Of a stretch of DNA of 64,000 nucleotides, positions 35,644-44,096 are shown one piece after another. A program made the position numbers and the translations under genes. How positions within the stretch are numbered: the stretch's first letter is position 1; each line of letters begins with the position of its first letter. The stretch spans positions 4,403,501 through 4,467,500 of the forward strand of contig NZ_AP023262.1 in NCBI RefSeq assembly GCF_016756615.1. Direction: 5' to 3'. The stretch comes from Mesorhizobium sp. L-8-3 (GTDB taxonomy: Bacteria; Pseudomonadota; Alphaproteobacteria; Rhizobiales; Rhizobiaceae). Under the pieces are notes generated by a model that ran no database searches, was not told where the DNA came from, and saw only the letters and a list, made by a program, of their open reading frames with translations.

Positions 35644-35805
35644 TTGCTGCTCGTTTCGCTGTTTGTCGGAGCATTGCCGCAACGGGCCATGGCCCGCTTC
35701 TCATCGGACGACGCGGGTGCATTCAAAAGCGACGCGCGACAGTATCGCAAAAGGCAAATCCTGCGGCGTTCCGAAGTCTGGTGGCGAGGCGAGCCGATGG
35801 TCGGG

Positions 35806-36462
35806 CTAGAACATCCAGCCGAGCGCGGCGTGGGTGGCGACGCCCGCGGCGCCGACCACGAAGAAGGTCACCGCGAGCGCGGCGATGCCGACCGCGCCGC
35901 CGATCGCGAGCAGGATGCCGTCGCGCTCGACCAAAGAGAGGCCGAGCAGCGCGGTGGTGCAGGCCGGCAGCCAGTTGCCGAACGGGATCGGCAGCGTCAC
36001 CACGATCGCCATTATGAGCGCGACGAAGCCGACGACACGCTCGCCGCGGCGCCGCCAGAACGGCCAGTAGCGAGGGCGGATCACATCTTCCAGCCGCACC
36101 AGCCGTGGCACCGCCCAGTCGATGACCGTGCGGAACTGCTCGGCCGAGATCGATCGGTTCATCACGAAGCCGGGCAACCAGGCCCGCCGGCTGCCCAGCG
36201 TCATCTGCGCGGCCACGATGACCATGGGCAGGCCGAGCACGGCCGAAGCGCCGGGCGGCAGCGGGATCATGTTGAAGGCGGCGAAAAGCACCAGCAGGGC
36301 CGCGAAGCTGCGGTCGCCGAGGCCGTCGCGGATGCTCGCCAGAGACACGCGACCTTCAGCCTCACGGGCGATCTTTTCGAAGATCTGCGACAGGCGTCGA
36401 GGTCGACGCCGTCGCGGCGCGCCTATCCCGTCGCCTTCATGTCCGGCGATCTCCTGCCTCAT
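35806..36462 (-). CDS. exoD: ExoD-family membrane protein
   Basis: 218 residues from ATG (complement 36460-36462); the frame could also begin at a TTG at 36504. After a basic N-terminus and the cytoplasmic block RVSLASIRDGLGDRSFAALLVLFAAFNMIPLPPG (quoted in parts: RVSLASIRDGLGDRSF), it has four or so membrane spans including a conserved PLPPG turn and LPIPFGNWLPA. This matches the ExoD family, linked in Sinorhizobium to exopolysaccharide and symbiosis. It is a lone gene here, with no operon link to its neighbours. Confidence 0.88.
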   Translation of the reverse strand: MRQEIAGHEGDGIGAPRRRRPRRLSQIFEKIAREAEGRVSLASIRDGLGDRSFAALLVLFAAFNMIPLPPGASAVLGLPMVIVAAQMTLGSRRAWLPGFVMNRSISAEQFRTVIDWAVPRLVRLEDVIRPRYWPFWRRRGERVVGFVALIMAIVVTLPIPFGNWLPACTTALLGLSLVERDGILLAIGGAVGIAALAVTFFVVGAAGVATHAALGWMF

Positions 36463-36544
36463 GCAGTGCTGCCCCAGCCCCGATTTCCCACGCGATGCCT
36501 GCAAGCCTCACTATGGGCGCGGCCGGTTAAACCTTGATGACGGG

Positions 36545-37123
36545 TCAGCGCCTGAACTCCAGCACATCGAGCGTGGATTCATATTCCGGCAGGGGCAGTT
36601 CGATGCGCCATTCGCTCGGGCCGGTGCGGACGGCATAGCCGACCTGATCGCTCTCACGGCCGCTCCCATAGGGTTTGGCGGGGTCTCCGGCCACGTAGAA
36701 GGAGCCGAGATAGATGAGACGCGTGTCGCTTTCGGTATAGAAGCGCCCCTTGGTGCGTTGCGAGCCCGTCAGCTTCTCCAGCATCCAGCCGGAGCCGTCG
36801 TCGGTCACCTTGCACTTGAACCAACCATAGATCACCAGCGCGCCGAGCCCGCCGACCTTGACTGTGCGGCACTGCCAGTTCCCGGTCATATCGAAATCCG
36901 AGAAGGAGATTGGGGGCTTCGCCAGTATCTGGTCGAGAACGGCCACGTCTTGTGCGCCGCCGCCGGCCTTCGCCTCGGCGATGGCCTTGGTGCGGGCCGC
37001 CTCGTAACCGGCGAGCCGGGTCTTGTCGGCCGCGGTCATGATCTTGTCGACGACGCCGTCGGCGGCCGCGGGCAAGGGGACGAATGCCAGCAGCGCGGCG
37101 AACAGGCGGGTTCGGAAATCCAT
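36545..37123 (-). CDS. DUF4893 exported protein
   Basis: 192 residues with a signal peptide (RLFAALLAFVPLPAAA, cleavage near residue 22). The mature part contains SFSDFDMTGNWQCRTVKVGG and YGWFKCKVTDDG, with two Cys, the pattern of DUF4893 proteins of Rhizobiales. Probably periplasmic. Function unknown. A separate gene; no visible operon partner. Confidence 0.85.
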   Translation of the reverse strand: MDFRTRLFAALLAFVPLPAAADGVVDKIMTAADKTRLAGYEAARTKAIAEAKAGGGAQDVAVLDQILAKPPISFSDFDMTGNWQCRTVKVGGLGALVIYGWFKCKVTDDGSGWMLEKLTGSQRTKGRFYTESDTRLIYLGSFYVAGDPAKPYGSGRESDQVGYAVRTGPSEWRIELPLPEYESTLDVLEFRR

Positions 37124-37174
37124 GCTTTGCCTCCGGGCGTTGGGCTGACGAAAAGGCCGTCGGCCCCTCGCTCG

Positions 37175-37807
37175 TCACCTCACCGCGGTGGCGGCCCGGT
37201 CGAGCGCCCTGGTCAGATCGCCATAGCCCGTCGACCTGCGCTCATAAGCGAGGCCCAGCATCTTTGCCGCATCTTCCGCCACCTTGTCGAGATCGGGGTC
37301 GTCCGTCTGCGCGAGAAAGACCAGCTTTTCGTAGTTGCCGAAATAGTCCTTCGCGAGTTCCGGATGCCGGTCGAGCCCTAGCGGCTTGATGAAGAACGCC
37401 TCGAACTGCCGGCACAGGAAGTCGGTCATATAGAAGACCAGCATATCGGCATCGCCCTGTGCCTCGAAGGCGGCGAGGCCCTGATAGAAGGCGAAGCAAT
37501 GGGGGCCGGCAATCCGTTCCACGCCATGCTTTTCCAGGACGCGATCGAGCAGCCCGCCGGTACCGCAATCGCCGTAGCCAACAAAGACATGCTGGAACCC
37601 CTCGGCCCTGGCTTCGGCGATCGCCGTCTCCATGGCCGCCGGAATCCGATCCGGATGATAGTGCAGTTCGGCCGGCAGGCATTTGAGATCGAGGTGGTCG
37701 AGGCCGAGTTTCTCCTTAACCGCCAAAACCTCGCGGGCAATCATGCCGCAGGCAATGACGCGCAGGTCTCCCGGTCCGCGCGTCATGCCTTTGCCGCTTG
37801 CCTTCAT
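37175..37807 (-). CDS. DUF1638 protein
   Basis: 210 residues from Met at 37807; an in-frame ATG at 37831 is possible and neither has a strong ribosome site. Conserved blocks LRVIACGMIAREVLAV, FVGYGDCGTGGLLD and GPHCFAFYQGL are typical of DUF1638, a family repeatedly found beside MttB and corrinoid protein genes, with conserved Cys and His suggesting metal or cofactor binding. It lies between the metF group and the corrinoid protein gene. Activity unknown. Confidence 0.85.
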   Translation of the reverse strand: MKASGKGMTRGPGDLRVIACGMIAREVLAVKEKLGLDHLDLKCLPAELHYHPDRIPAAMETAIAEARAEGFQHVFVGYGDCGTGGLLDRVLEKHGVERIAGPHCFAFYQGLAAFEAQGDADMLVFYMTDFLCRQFEAFFIKPLGLDRHPELAKDYFGNYEKLVFLAQTDDPDLDKVAEDAAKMLGLAYERRSTGYGDLTRALDRAATAVR

Positions 37808-37864
37808 CGAACTACTTTCGTACTGCCGCATTTCTCAATCTGAGCATATTCGCGAGGAGAACCG

Positions 37865-38002
37865 ATGATGAGACTGTCCAGACTTGTCCCGATCGCCGTG
37901 ATCGTCTCGGCATTGGCGCTTTCATCCTGCGCGAACACGGTTCGCGGTATCGGTAAGGATGTCAGGGCTACTGCAGACGCGGTCGCGGATTCAGTCGAGT
38001 AG
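37865..38002 (+). CDS. Entericidin-type small lipoprotein
   Basis: 45 residues. ATG 37865 with GAGGAG six bases upstream. A signal sequence ends in the lipobox LALSSC, followed by ANTVRGIGKDVRATADAVADSVE. This is the entericidin A/B (EcnAB) pattern: a tiny outer or inner membrane lipoprotein with a glycine and a long amphipathic helix. Frequent in rhizobia, of uncertain role; in E. coli EcnA/B form a toxin-antitoxin-like lipoprotein pair. Only one copy is seen here. It is divergent from the DUF1638 gene. Confidence 0.85.
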   Translation: MMRLSRLVPIAVIVSALALSSCANTVRGIGKDVRATADAVADSVE

Positions 38003-38104
38003 CAGAGTGCGATCAAGTCCAAGTGCGGCATCGGGGCGCCGCGCCTCGTTCGACAATTCCTAGCGGCGCGCGCCTGACGGAACGCACGCCGCTTGGTTTC
38101 AAAG

Positions 38105-38803
38105 TCAGGCCGAAGCGCGCAGATTGTGCTTGCGATTGACGAAGTCCTTGGCTGTTTCCACCGCAACTGCGGCGTCGCGGCAATAGGCGTCGGCGCCGAC
38201 GGCCCTGCCGAATTCTTCATTGAGCGGCGCGCCGCCCACCAGCACGATGTAGTCGTCGCGAATGCCCTTTTCCTTCATCGTGTCGATCACCACCTTCATA
38301 TAGGGCATGGTCGTGGTCAGCAGTGCCGACATGCCGATGATGTCGGGCTGGTGCTCCTCGATGGCGTTCAGGTAGTTCTCGACCGGGTTGTTGATGCCGA
38401 GGTCGATCACGTCGAAGCCGGCCCCTTCCATCATCATGCCGACGAGGTTCTTGCCGATGTCGTGGATGTCGCCCTTTACGGTGCCGATCACCAGCTTGCC
38501 CTGCTTGGGTGCGCCGGTGGCGGCAAGCAGCGGACGCAGGATGGCCATGCCCGCCTTCATGGCGTTGGCCGACAGGAGCACTTCGGGGACGAACAGGATG
38601 CCGTCACGAAAGTCCTCGCCGACGATGCGCATGCCTTCGACCAGGGCCTCGGTCAGCACCTTGTAGGGCAACCAGCCGCGATCGAGCAGGATCTGCGTGC
38701 CTTCCTCGATCTCTTCCTTCAGGCCGTCATAGAGGTCGTCATGCATCTGCTGGACGAGCTCGTCGTCGGACAGCTCGGACAGGATGATCTCGTCGTCGGA
38801 CAT
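38105..38803 (-). CDS. Corrinoid protein (B12-binding methyl carrier)
   Basis: 232 residues from MSDDEIILSEL with GAGGAGC upstream; the longer frame is not needed. N-terminal helical B12-binding_2 cap (residues ~10-95, starting with a strongly acidic stretch). The Rossmann domain has the cobalt-ligand motif DIHDIGKNLVG (Asp112, His114, Gly117), then SALLTTTM and VLVGGAPLN. It matches MtgC/MttC-type carriers that accept a methyl from an MttB-family enzyme. It is divergent from MttB1 across a 268-bp promoter region, and is the only corrinoid protein in the window. Confidence 0.95.
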   Translation of the reverse strand: MSDDEIILSELSDDELVQQMHDDLYDGLKEEIEEGTQILLDRGWLPYKVLTEALVEGMRIVGEDFRDGILFVPEVLLSANAMKAGMAILRPLLAATGAPKQGKLVIGTVKGDIHDIGKNLVGMMMEGAGFDVIDLGINNPVENYLNAIEEHQPDIIGMSALLTTTMPYMKVVIDTMKEKGIRDDYIVLVGGAPLNEEFGRAVGADAYCRDAAVAVETAKDFVNRKHNLRASA

Positions 38804-38893
38804 GAAGGGCTCCTCGGTGCCGCTTTGAAGGACGAAGTAAACGTAAGGTCTCGACCCAATATCTATTCGCAAGCCGTTCGTCGCCATAGCTGA

Positions 38894-38970
38894 TTTGCGA
38901 CTTCCTGCAAAACGAAAGCGACCGGAAGGCCGACGGGGAAGCCAATGGTTTTCTTGTCGATTTTGCGACA
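38894..38970. promoter_or_regulatory. Divergent control region with repeated TTTGCGAC and TGTCG/CGACA dyad
   Basis: Between the corrinoid protein and MttB1 starts, TTTGCGAC occurs at 38894-38901 and 38962-38969. The second copy is part of a TGTCG-N6-CGACA inverted repeat (38955-38970). A regulator acting on both genes is likely to bind here. A third octamer copy lies upstream of the GcvT-type dehydrogenase at 21.6 kb. Confidence 0.35.
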
Positions 38971-39071
38971 CGGCTTGGCGCTGGCGGGCCGTTTCATCTA
39001 GGGTGCATGACTACGATCCCGGCAGTGGCCGCGGGCATCGGCCAAGCCATGATTTTCTAGGGAATACGACG

Positions 39072-40646
39072 ATGGAACAGAAGTCGGCAGCCGATCAGGA
39101 AGCGACGGGCGGCAGGCGCGGCAGAGGCGATCGCGGCGGCGCCGCTGCGCGGCGCGCGGCCCGTTCGGGCGGCGGGCCGGGCCAGTCGCTCACCTATATC
39201 CGTCGCAAGGTCAAGGTCTACGAGGTGCTCGACGAGGACGGGCTCGCCCTGATCGAGAAAAACGCCGACACCGTGCTCGAAGAGATCGGCATCGAGTTTC
39301 GTGACGATGCCGAGGCCCTTGCCCTTTGGAAGGAGGCCGGCGCCGATGTGAAGGGCGAGCGTGTGCATTTCCCGCGCGGCCTGCCGCGATCGTTGCTGAA
39401 GAGCGCGCCGTCCGTCTTCACGCAGCATGCCCGCAACGCCGAGCGTTCGGTGCAGATCGGCGGCAACGCGACCGTGTTCGCGCCTGTCTACGGCCCTCCC
39501 TTCGTGCGCGATCTCGACGGCAATCGCCGCTATGCCACGATCGAGGATTTCCGCAATTTCGTAAAGCTCGCCTACATGGCGCCGTCGATCCATCACTCGG
39601 GCGGCACCTTGTGCGAGCCGGTCGACGTGCCGGTGAACAAGCGCCATCTCGACATGGTCTATTCGCATATGCGCTATTCCGACAAGCCGTTCATGGGGTC
39701 GGTCACGGCGCCGGAGCGGGCGGAAGACACCGTGGCGATGGCGAAGATCCTGTTCGGCGAGAAATTCGTCGAGGAAAATACCGTCATTATCAACCTGATC
39801 AACGCCAACTCGCCGATGGTCTTCGACGAAACCATGCTCGGCGCGGCTAAGGTCTATGCCCGCAACAACCAGGCGACGATCATCACGCCCTTCATCCTGG
39901 CCGGCGCCATGAGCCCGGTCACCGTGGCAGGCACTCTGACGCAAGTGTTGGCCGAGGTGCTGGCGGGCGCGGCCTTCACCCAGTTGATACGGCCGGGTGC
40001 GCCGGTTCTGTTCGGCACTTTTGCATCCTCGATCTCGATGCAATCGGGTGCGCCGACCTTCGGCACGCCTGAGCCGTCGCTGGTTTCCTATGGCGCCGCG
40101 CAGCTCGCCCGGCGCCTCGGCCTGCCGTTCCGCACCGGCGGCTCGCTTTGCGCATCCAAGGTTCCGGACGCGCAGGCCGCCTATGAGAGCGCCAACACGC
40201 TGAACTCCACCATCCTCGCGGGCACGAATTTCGTGCTGCACGCCGCCGGCTGGCTCGAGGGAGGGCTCGCATCCTGCTACGAGAAGTTCATGATGGACAT
40301 CGATCAGCTCGGCATGCAGCAGAAATTCGCCGAGGGCGTGGACCTCTCGGAAAACGGCCAGGCGATGGACGCCATCCGGCAGGTCGGCCCGGGCAGCCAT
40401 TTCCTCGGCTGCGACCACACCCAGGCCAATTTCCAGACGGCCTTCTACCGCTCCAGCATCGCCGACAACAATTCCTACGAGCAATGGCTGGCGGAGGGGG
40501 AAAAGACGGCACCGCAGCGCGCCAACGAACTCGCCCGCCGCTGGCTCGAAAGCTACGAGGCGCCGGCGCTCGACCAGGGTATCGACGATGGGCTGAAGGA
40601 CTTCATCGCCAGGAAAAAGGAGTCCATGCCCGACGCCTTCACGTGA
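39072..40646 (+). CDS. MttB-family methylamine:corrinoid methyltransferase, copy 1
   Basis: 524 residues from ATG 39072. The N-terminal ~42 residues are low-complexity and rich in Arg/Gly (GGRRGRGDRGGAAARRAARS). The MttB TIM barrel then begins at YIRRKVKVYEVLDEDGLALIEK, with LCEPVDVPVNKRHLDM, NLINANSPMVFDETM, MSPVTVAGTLTQVLAE, GAPTFGTPEPSLVSYGAAQL and HAAGWLEGGL. It contains no UAG codon, so it is a non-pyrrolysine member like the glycine betaine methyltransferase MtgB. It demethylates a quaternary amine (glycine betaine the best guess) onto the divergent corrinoid protein. Substrate not proven. Confidence 0.92.
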   Translation: MEQKSAADQEATGGRRGRGDRGGAAARRAARSGGGPGQSLTYIRRKVKVYEVLDEDGLALIEKNADTVLEEIGIEFRDDAEALALWKEAGADVKGERVHFPRGLPRSLLKSAPSVFTQHARNAERSVQIGGNATVFAPVYGPPFVRDLDGNRRYATIEDFRNFVKLAYMAPSIHHSGGTLCEPVDVPVNKRHLDMVYSHMRYSDKPFMGSVTAPERAEDTVAMAKILFGEKFVEENTVIINLINANSPMVFDETMLGAAKVYARNNQATIITPFILAGAMSPVTVAGTLTQVLAEVLAGAAFTQLIRPGAPVLFGTFASSISMQSGAPTFGTPEPSLVSYGAAQLARRLGLPFRTGGSLCASKVPDAQAAYESANTLNSTILAGTNFVLHAAGWLEGGLASCYEKFMMDIDQLGMQQKFAEGVDLSENGQAMDAIRQVGPGSHFLGCDHTQANFQTAFYRSSIADNNSYEQWLAEGEKTAPQRANELARRWLESYEAPALDQGIDDGLKDFIARKKESMPDAFT

Positions 40647-40738
40647 AGGGAGCCCGTGTCAGGCCGGGCTAAAGTGGCCGCGATCATCCATAAGGAAGTC
40701 TGGCGGAGTGCGTTCTCCGACCGGGGAGGGCGATAGCC

Positions 40739-41452
40739 TTGTCCGAGTGGGGAGGGACCGGCGAGGGCCTGCCGGGTGAAATCGCCTCGGCGCTTTCCGG
40801 CCACGGCCTCATTCTGCGCGGTGGCTTCGTGTTCGGCGAAGACGAAGCCAGGCCGCAGGGGCTATCAGGCGCGCCGGCGACCGCGGTGCTGCTCGTCGGC
40901 CAGGCCGGGGCAACCCATTGGCCGCATTTCCTGCGCTGGCGGCAGAGCCGGTCACGAGAGATTGCCGACCCGCTCGACAGCTGGAGCCGTGAGGCCATAG
41001 GCGCGGTCGCAGAGTTCTTCGGTGCGCGGGCGGTGCTTCCGTCGGACCGCCCCTATCTGCCGTTCCAGCAATGGGCGATGCGCGCCGAGGGGCTGAAGCC
41101 GTCACCGCTCGGAATCCTCATGCACCCGGACTATGGACTGTGGCACGCCTATCGCGGGGCGCTGCTGTTCGACGTCGCGGTCGCGATCGAGGCACCTCGC
41201 AATCCGATTCATCTTTGCGATCTATGTGTCGGAAAACCTTGCCTTAGGTCCTGCCCGGTCGATGCCCATTCCGAAGCCGGTTTCGCTTATGGCGACTGTC
41301 TTCGTCACGTCAGATCGCCTTCCGGCAACGCTTGCTTGACCGGGGGCTGCCTCGATCGCAACGCGTGCCCGCACGGACAGGGCCATCGTTACCCGGCGGA
41401 GCTCCAGGCCTTACACATGGCCGCCTTCGCAGGGGCAGCCGAAGAATTCTAG
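40739..41452 (+). CDS. QueG-like 4Fe-4S protein next to MttB
   Basis: 237 residues from a TTG at 40739 with GGGGAGGG upstream. The C-terminal third has the Cys pattern CDLCVGKPCLRSCP (a 4Fe-4S motif), then GDCLRHV, NACLTGGC and RNACPHG, giving at least eight Cys near the end. The first part is weakly similar in layout to epoxyqueuosine reductase (QueG), which binds cobalamin, but it is much shorter and lacks an obvious QueG N-domain. Its position 92 bp after MttB1 suggests electron transfer to the activator or corrinoid protein. It could also be an unrelated ferredoxin-like protein. Confidence 0.7.
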   Translation: MSEWGGTGEGLPGEIASALSGHGLILRGGFVFGEDEARPQGLSGAPATAVLLVGQAGATHWPHFLRWRQSRSREIADPLDSWSREAIGAVAEFFGARAVLPSDRPYLPFQQWAMRAEGLKPSPLGILMHPDYGLWHAYRGALLFDVAVAIEAPRNPIHLCDLCVGKPCLRSCPVDAHSEAGFAYGDCLRHVRSPSGNACLTGGCLDRNACPHGQGHRYPAELQALHMAAFAGAAEEF

Positions 41453-42432
41453 CGCCCGCCTCTGTTGGGATCGGTCCGGGTGGGCGCCACGATCTTCGGC
41501 TTGTTCTCCGCCGATTTCTGGGGCTGCGCCTGGGCGCTTGGCTGGCCGACGAAGCCCTTGTAGACGAAGCCGCGCCGGCCCTTGTAGACGACCTCGCACC
41601 AGGCCTTGCAGGCGACGATCCCGACGGAGGCATTGTCGGGGATGACCGCGACCACGGTGGCGCCGTTGGCTGCGCGGGCGCGCATCTTCACCGCGCTGGT
41701 GACGACGGCTGTGCTAGACGGCGCAGCACCGGTCGCGGCGGCGCCGGCAGGGGCTTTCCTTGGTGCCGGCCGCGCCTCGGCAGCCGGCTCGTCTGGAGTG
41801 ATCGCTGCGGTCCGGGTCTCGTCCGGGACTTCAGGCGTGACCGGCGCTTCCGGCAGCGGTTGAGCCGCGGGTGGAGAGACGAGCGTCGCCGTATTTTCAC
41901 CACCTGGCTGCATGGCCAGTGCGGCCTGGACGGCGGATGCAGCTGGAACCGTGGGGGCGAGCGCTTCGCCGACCTGTGCGCCGGAGGCGGCCGGAATCGG
42001 ATCGTGTGCCGGGGTCAAGGTCTTCGCCCAGCGTGGGTCGTTCCCCTCCAGCGCTTCGACGTCGGATGAGATCGCTGCCAGCCCGGCCCGGGCTACCTGG
42101 CCCGATGCCGTGGTGTTGGACGCCATGCGCGCGTCGCGCTGGGGGCCCGCTGCTGGTGGCCGGGGCGCTGCGGCCTCCGGGCTTGTATCCTCGGCGGCCA
42201 TCGCCGCGGGCACGGCCGCAGCGCGGATGTCACCGGCGGCAGCGGGCGGATCGGCGAACGGCGCAGTGAACAACGCGGCCAGGGCGCCGAGGCCGGCGAG
42301 TGCCGCCATCCCGGTCGCGCTCAGGATAAGGCGTTGCTTCCGAGGGGGCTGGCTATTTTCGGTGGGCTTGCTCCGGCGCGCCGCATCTTCGTGATAGGGC
42401 CGGGCCGCTTCCCCTGTGAACGGGCTCTTCAA
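41449..42432 (-). CDS. Membrane-anchored SH3-domain protein
   Basis: 327 residues from a TTG (complement 42430-42432) preceded by GGAGAG; a GTG at 42462 would add ten residues. A cytoplasmic basic tail is followed by one membrane span (LILSATGMAALAGLGALAAL, ~residues 36-55). A long Ala/Pro-rich low-complexity region comes next, then a bacterial SH3 domain at the end: VKMRARAANGATVVAVIPDNAS, then ACKAWCEVVYKGRRGFVYKGFVG. Such proteins usually sit in the periplasm at the cell wall. It overlaps the QueG-like gene by 4 bases tail to tail. No functional link to it is evident. Confidence 0.85.
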   Translation of the reverse strand: MKSPFTGEAARPYHEDAARRSKPTENSQPPRKQRLILSATGMAALAGLGALAALFTAPFADPPAAAGDIRAAAVPAAMAAEDTSPEAAAPRPPAAGPQRDARMASNTTASGQVARAGLAAISSDVEALEGNDPRWAKTLTPAHDPIPAASGAQVGEALAPTVPAASAVQAALAMQPGGENTATLVSPPAAQPLPEAPVTPEVPDETRTAAITPDEPAAEARPAPRKAPAGAAATGAAPSSTAVVTSAVKMRARAANGATVVAVIPDNASVGIVACKAWCEVVYKGRRGFVYKGFVGQPSAQAQPQKSAENKPKIVAPTRTDPNRGGR

Positions 42433-42638
42433 CTTACTCTCCACGCAAGACCGTTGTCTCACACCCCGCCAGTCGAGGGTTCTGCCGCGCGAATGTGGCG
42501 TTGCTGCGTCGAGATCGCGGCATTTATAGAAAATTTACCATTGCTGAGACGACGACAATCGCAAGGATGCACCTTGTGCTTGCCCCGCCTGCCGTCGACA
42601 GGCGACAAGACCGCAGTGGAGAGTCGAGGGAGCCCGCA

Positions 42639-43373
42639 ATGACCAGGAAGGACATCGAAATCAGGACCGGGGACGGCGTGGCGAAAGGCGTCCTGTTCGG
42701 CCAGGCGACAAACGGGGCCGGAGTCATCCTCTACATGGATGCCTTCGGCCCGCGCCCCGCGCTCGACGCAATGGCGGAGCGGCTGGCGGGCGAGGGTTGT
42801 CTGGTGCTCGTGCCCGACCTCTTCTACCGCTTCGGGGCCTATGGCCCCTTCGATGCCAGGACCGCGTTCGGCGACGACAAGAAGCGGGCTGAACTGATGG
42901 CGCTGATCGGCGGGACGACGCAGGCCATGACCCAGGCCGATACCGCTCACTTCATCGCCGCGCTCACCGACGCAGGCGCGCACGGACGGCTGGGCGCGGT
43001 CGGTTACTGCATGGGTGGAGGGCGTGCGCTCAATGCGGCCGCCGCCCATCCCGATCGCATCGTTGCCGCGGCGAGCTTCCATGGCGGCAATCTCGCGACC
43101 GACGCGCCTGACAGCCCGGCGAACAATGCGGCGAAGATCAAGGCGCGGGTTTATGTCGGGGTCGCCGGCGTCGACCAGAGCTTTCCGCCCGAACAGTCGG
43201 CGAAGCTCGCCGAAGCGCTGCGCCGCGCCGAGGTCGACCATATCATCGAGAACTACGTCGGCATGCGCCATGGCTGGGCGGTTCCGGACCATGGCGTCTT
43301 CGACACGGCGGGGGCCGAAAGGCACTGGAAACGATTGACGACACTTTTCGCCGAGACGCTCCCCGCGAAGTAG
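42639..43373 (+). CDS. Dienelactone hydrolase family protein
   Basis: 244 residues from ATG 42639 with GAGGGAG upstream. The catalytic set is visible: the nucleophile Cys in GAVGYCMGGG, Asp in VAGVDQSFPPE, and His in GMRHGWAVPD. This is the standard Cys-Asp-His triad and length of dienelactone hydrolases (carboxymethylenebutenolidases). No other aromatic-degradation genes are near, so the actual substrate is unclear. Divergent from the SH3 protein. Confidence 0.93.
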   Translation: MTRKDIEIRTGDGVAKGVLFGQATNGAGVILYMDAFGPRPALDAMAERLAGEGCLVLVPDLFYRFGAYGPFDARTAFGDDKKRAELMALIGGTTQAMTQADTAHFIAALTDAGAHGRLGAVGYCMGGGRALNAAAAHPDRIVAAASFHGGNLATDAPDSPANNAAKIKARVYVGVAGVDQSFPPEQSAKLAEALRRAEVDHIIENYVGMRHGWAVPDHGVFDTAGAERHWKRLTTLFAETLPAK

Positions 43374-43530
43374 CCGCCGACGCCGGACATGCCGGTCGCT
43401 TTCGTGAGGACGCAGCGTCCGGCGCCGCAAATGGTTGGCCGGCGAGGTGGGCGCCCACGCCGACATCACGGAACGGACTTTTTTGACCGAGCGCCCAAGG
43501 AATGACGACAAGCTTTCGTCCAACAGGCAA

Positions 43531-44094
43531 ATGATGGCGACGATGCTGGACGAAGGCAGCGCGTCCGATGCCGATCTGGTCGGTTTGGCGCGCGAGGGAG
43601 ACAGGCAGGCTTTCGGCGAACTCGTCGAAAGGCACTACGACTTTATCCATCGCGTCGCCTGGCGATGGTGCGGCAACAGCACCGACGCCGAGGACATCGC
43701 GCAGGAGGTCTGCGTGCGGCTCGGCAAGGCGATCAGGACCTTCAAGGGAGAGGGCGCGTTCACGACATGGCTCTACGCCATGACCTTGAACGCCGCTCGC
43801 GACATGAGGCGCAAGACGGTGCGCGAGGCGTTGAAGGCTGAAGCCTTCGGTGTTCACGCATTGATCTCCGGCGCGATCGCGCCCGTGCCGGACAGCGCGG
43901 CCGAGCGGCTCTGGGCGGCGGTCCGGCAGCTTTCCGACAAGCAGCGCGATGCCGTGCTGCTGGTCTATGGCGAAGGCCTCAGCCACTCGGCCGCGGCCGA
44001 TGTGATGGCCTGCGCGGAAACGACGGTGTCCTGGCACGTCCATGAAGCGAAGAAGCGGCTGAAGGTGCTGATGCGCCATGCCGGGGAAGAGTGA
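43531..44094 (+). CDS. ECF-type RNA polymerase sigma factor
   Basis: 187 residues from ATG 43531; upstream in-frame TTG starts (43483, 43435) are possible, no ribosome site decides. Region 2 is at DADLVGLAREGDRQAFGELVERHYDFIHRVAWRWCGNSTDAEDIAQEVCVRLG and region 4 at LSDKQRDAVLLVYGEGLSHSAAADVMACAETTVSWHVHEAKKRL (given here in short: DAEDIAQEV and AETTVSWHVHEAK). It is the typical sigma-70 ECF layout. The stop codon TGA is 2 bases before the ATG of a vWA membrane protein, so the two are co-translated. No classical anti-sigma gene is adjacent. Confidence 0.9.
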   Translation: MMATMLDEGSASDADLVGLAREGDRQAFGELVERHYDFIHRVAWRWCGNSTDAEDIAQEVCVRLGKAIRTFKGEGAFTTWLYAMTLNAARDMRRKTVREALKAEAFGVHALISGAIAPVPDSAAERLWAAVRQLSDKQRDAVLLVYGEGLSHSAAADVMACAETTVSWHVHEAKKRLKVLMRHAGEE

Positions 44095-44096
44095 CC

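Noticed and set aside
38804-39071. Cobalamin riboswitch upstream of the corrinoid genes
   Set aside because: No B12-box-like GCCACTG segment or long structured leader is visible; only short inverted repeats.
39072-40646. Possible pyrrolysine UAG codon in MttB1 (and MttB2)
   Set aside because: Both frames are open over the full family length without an internal UAG, so they are non-pyrrolysine members.
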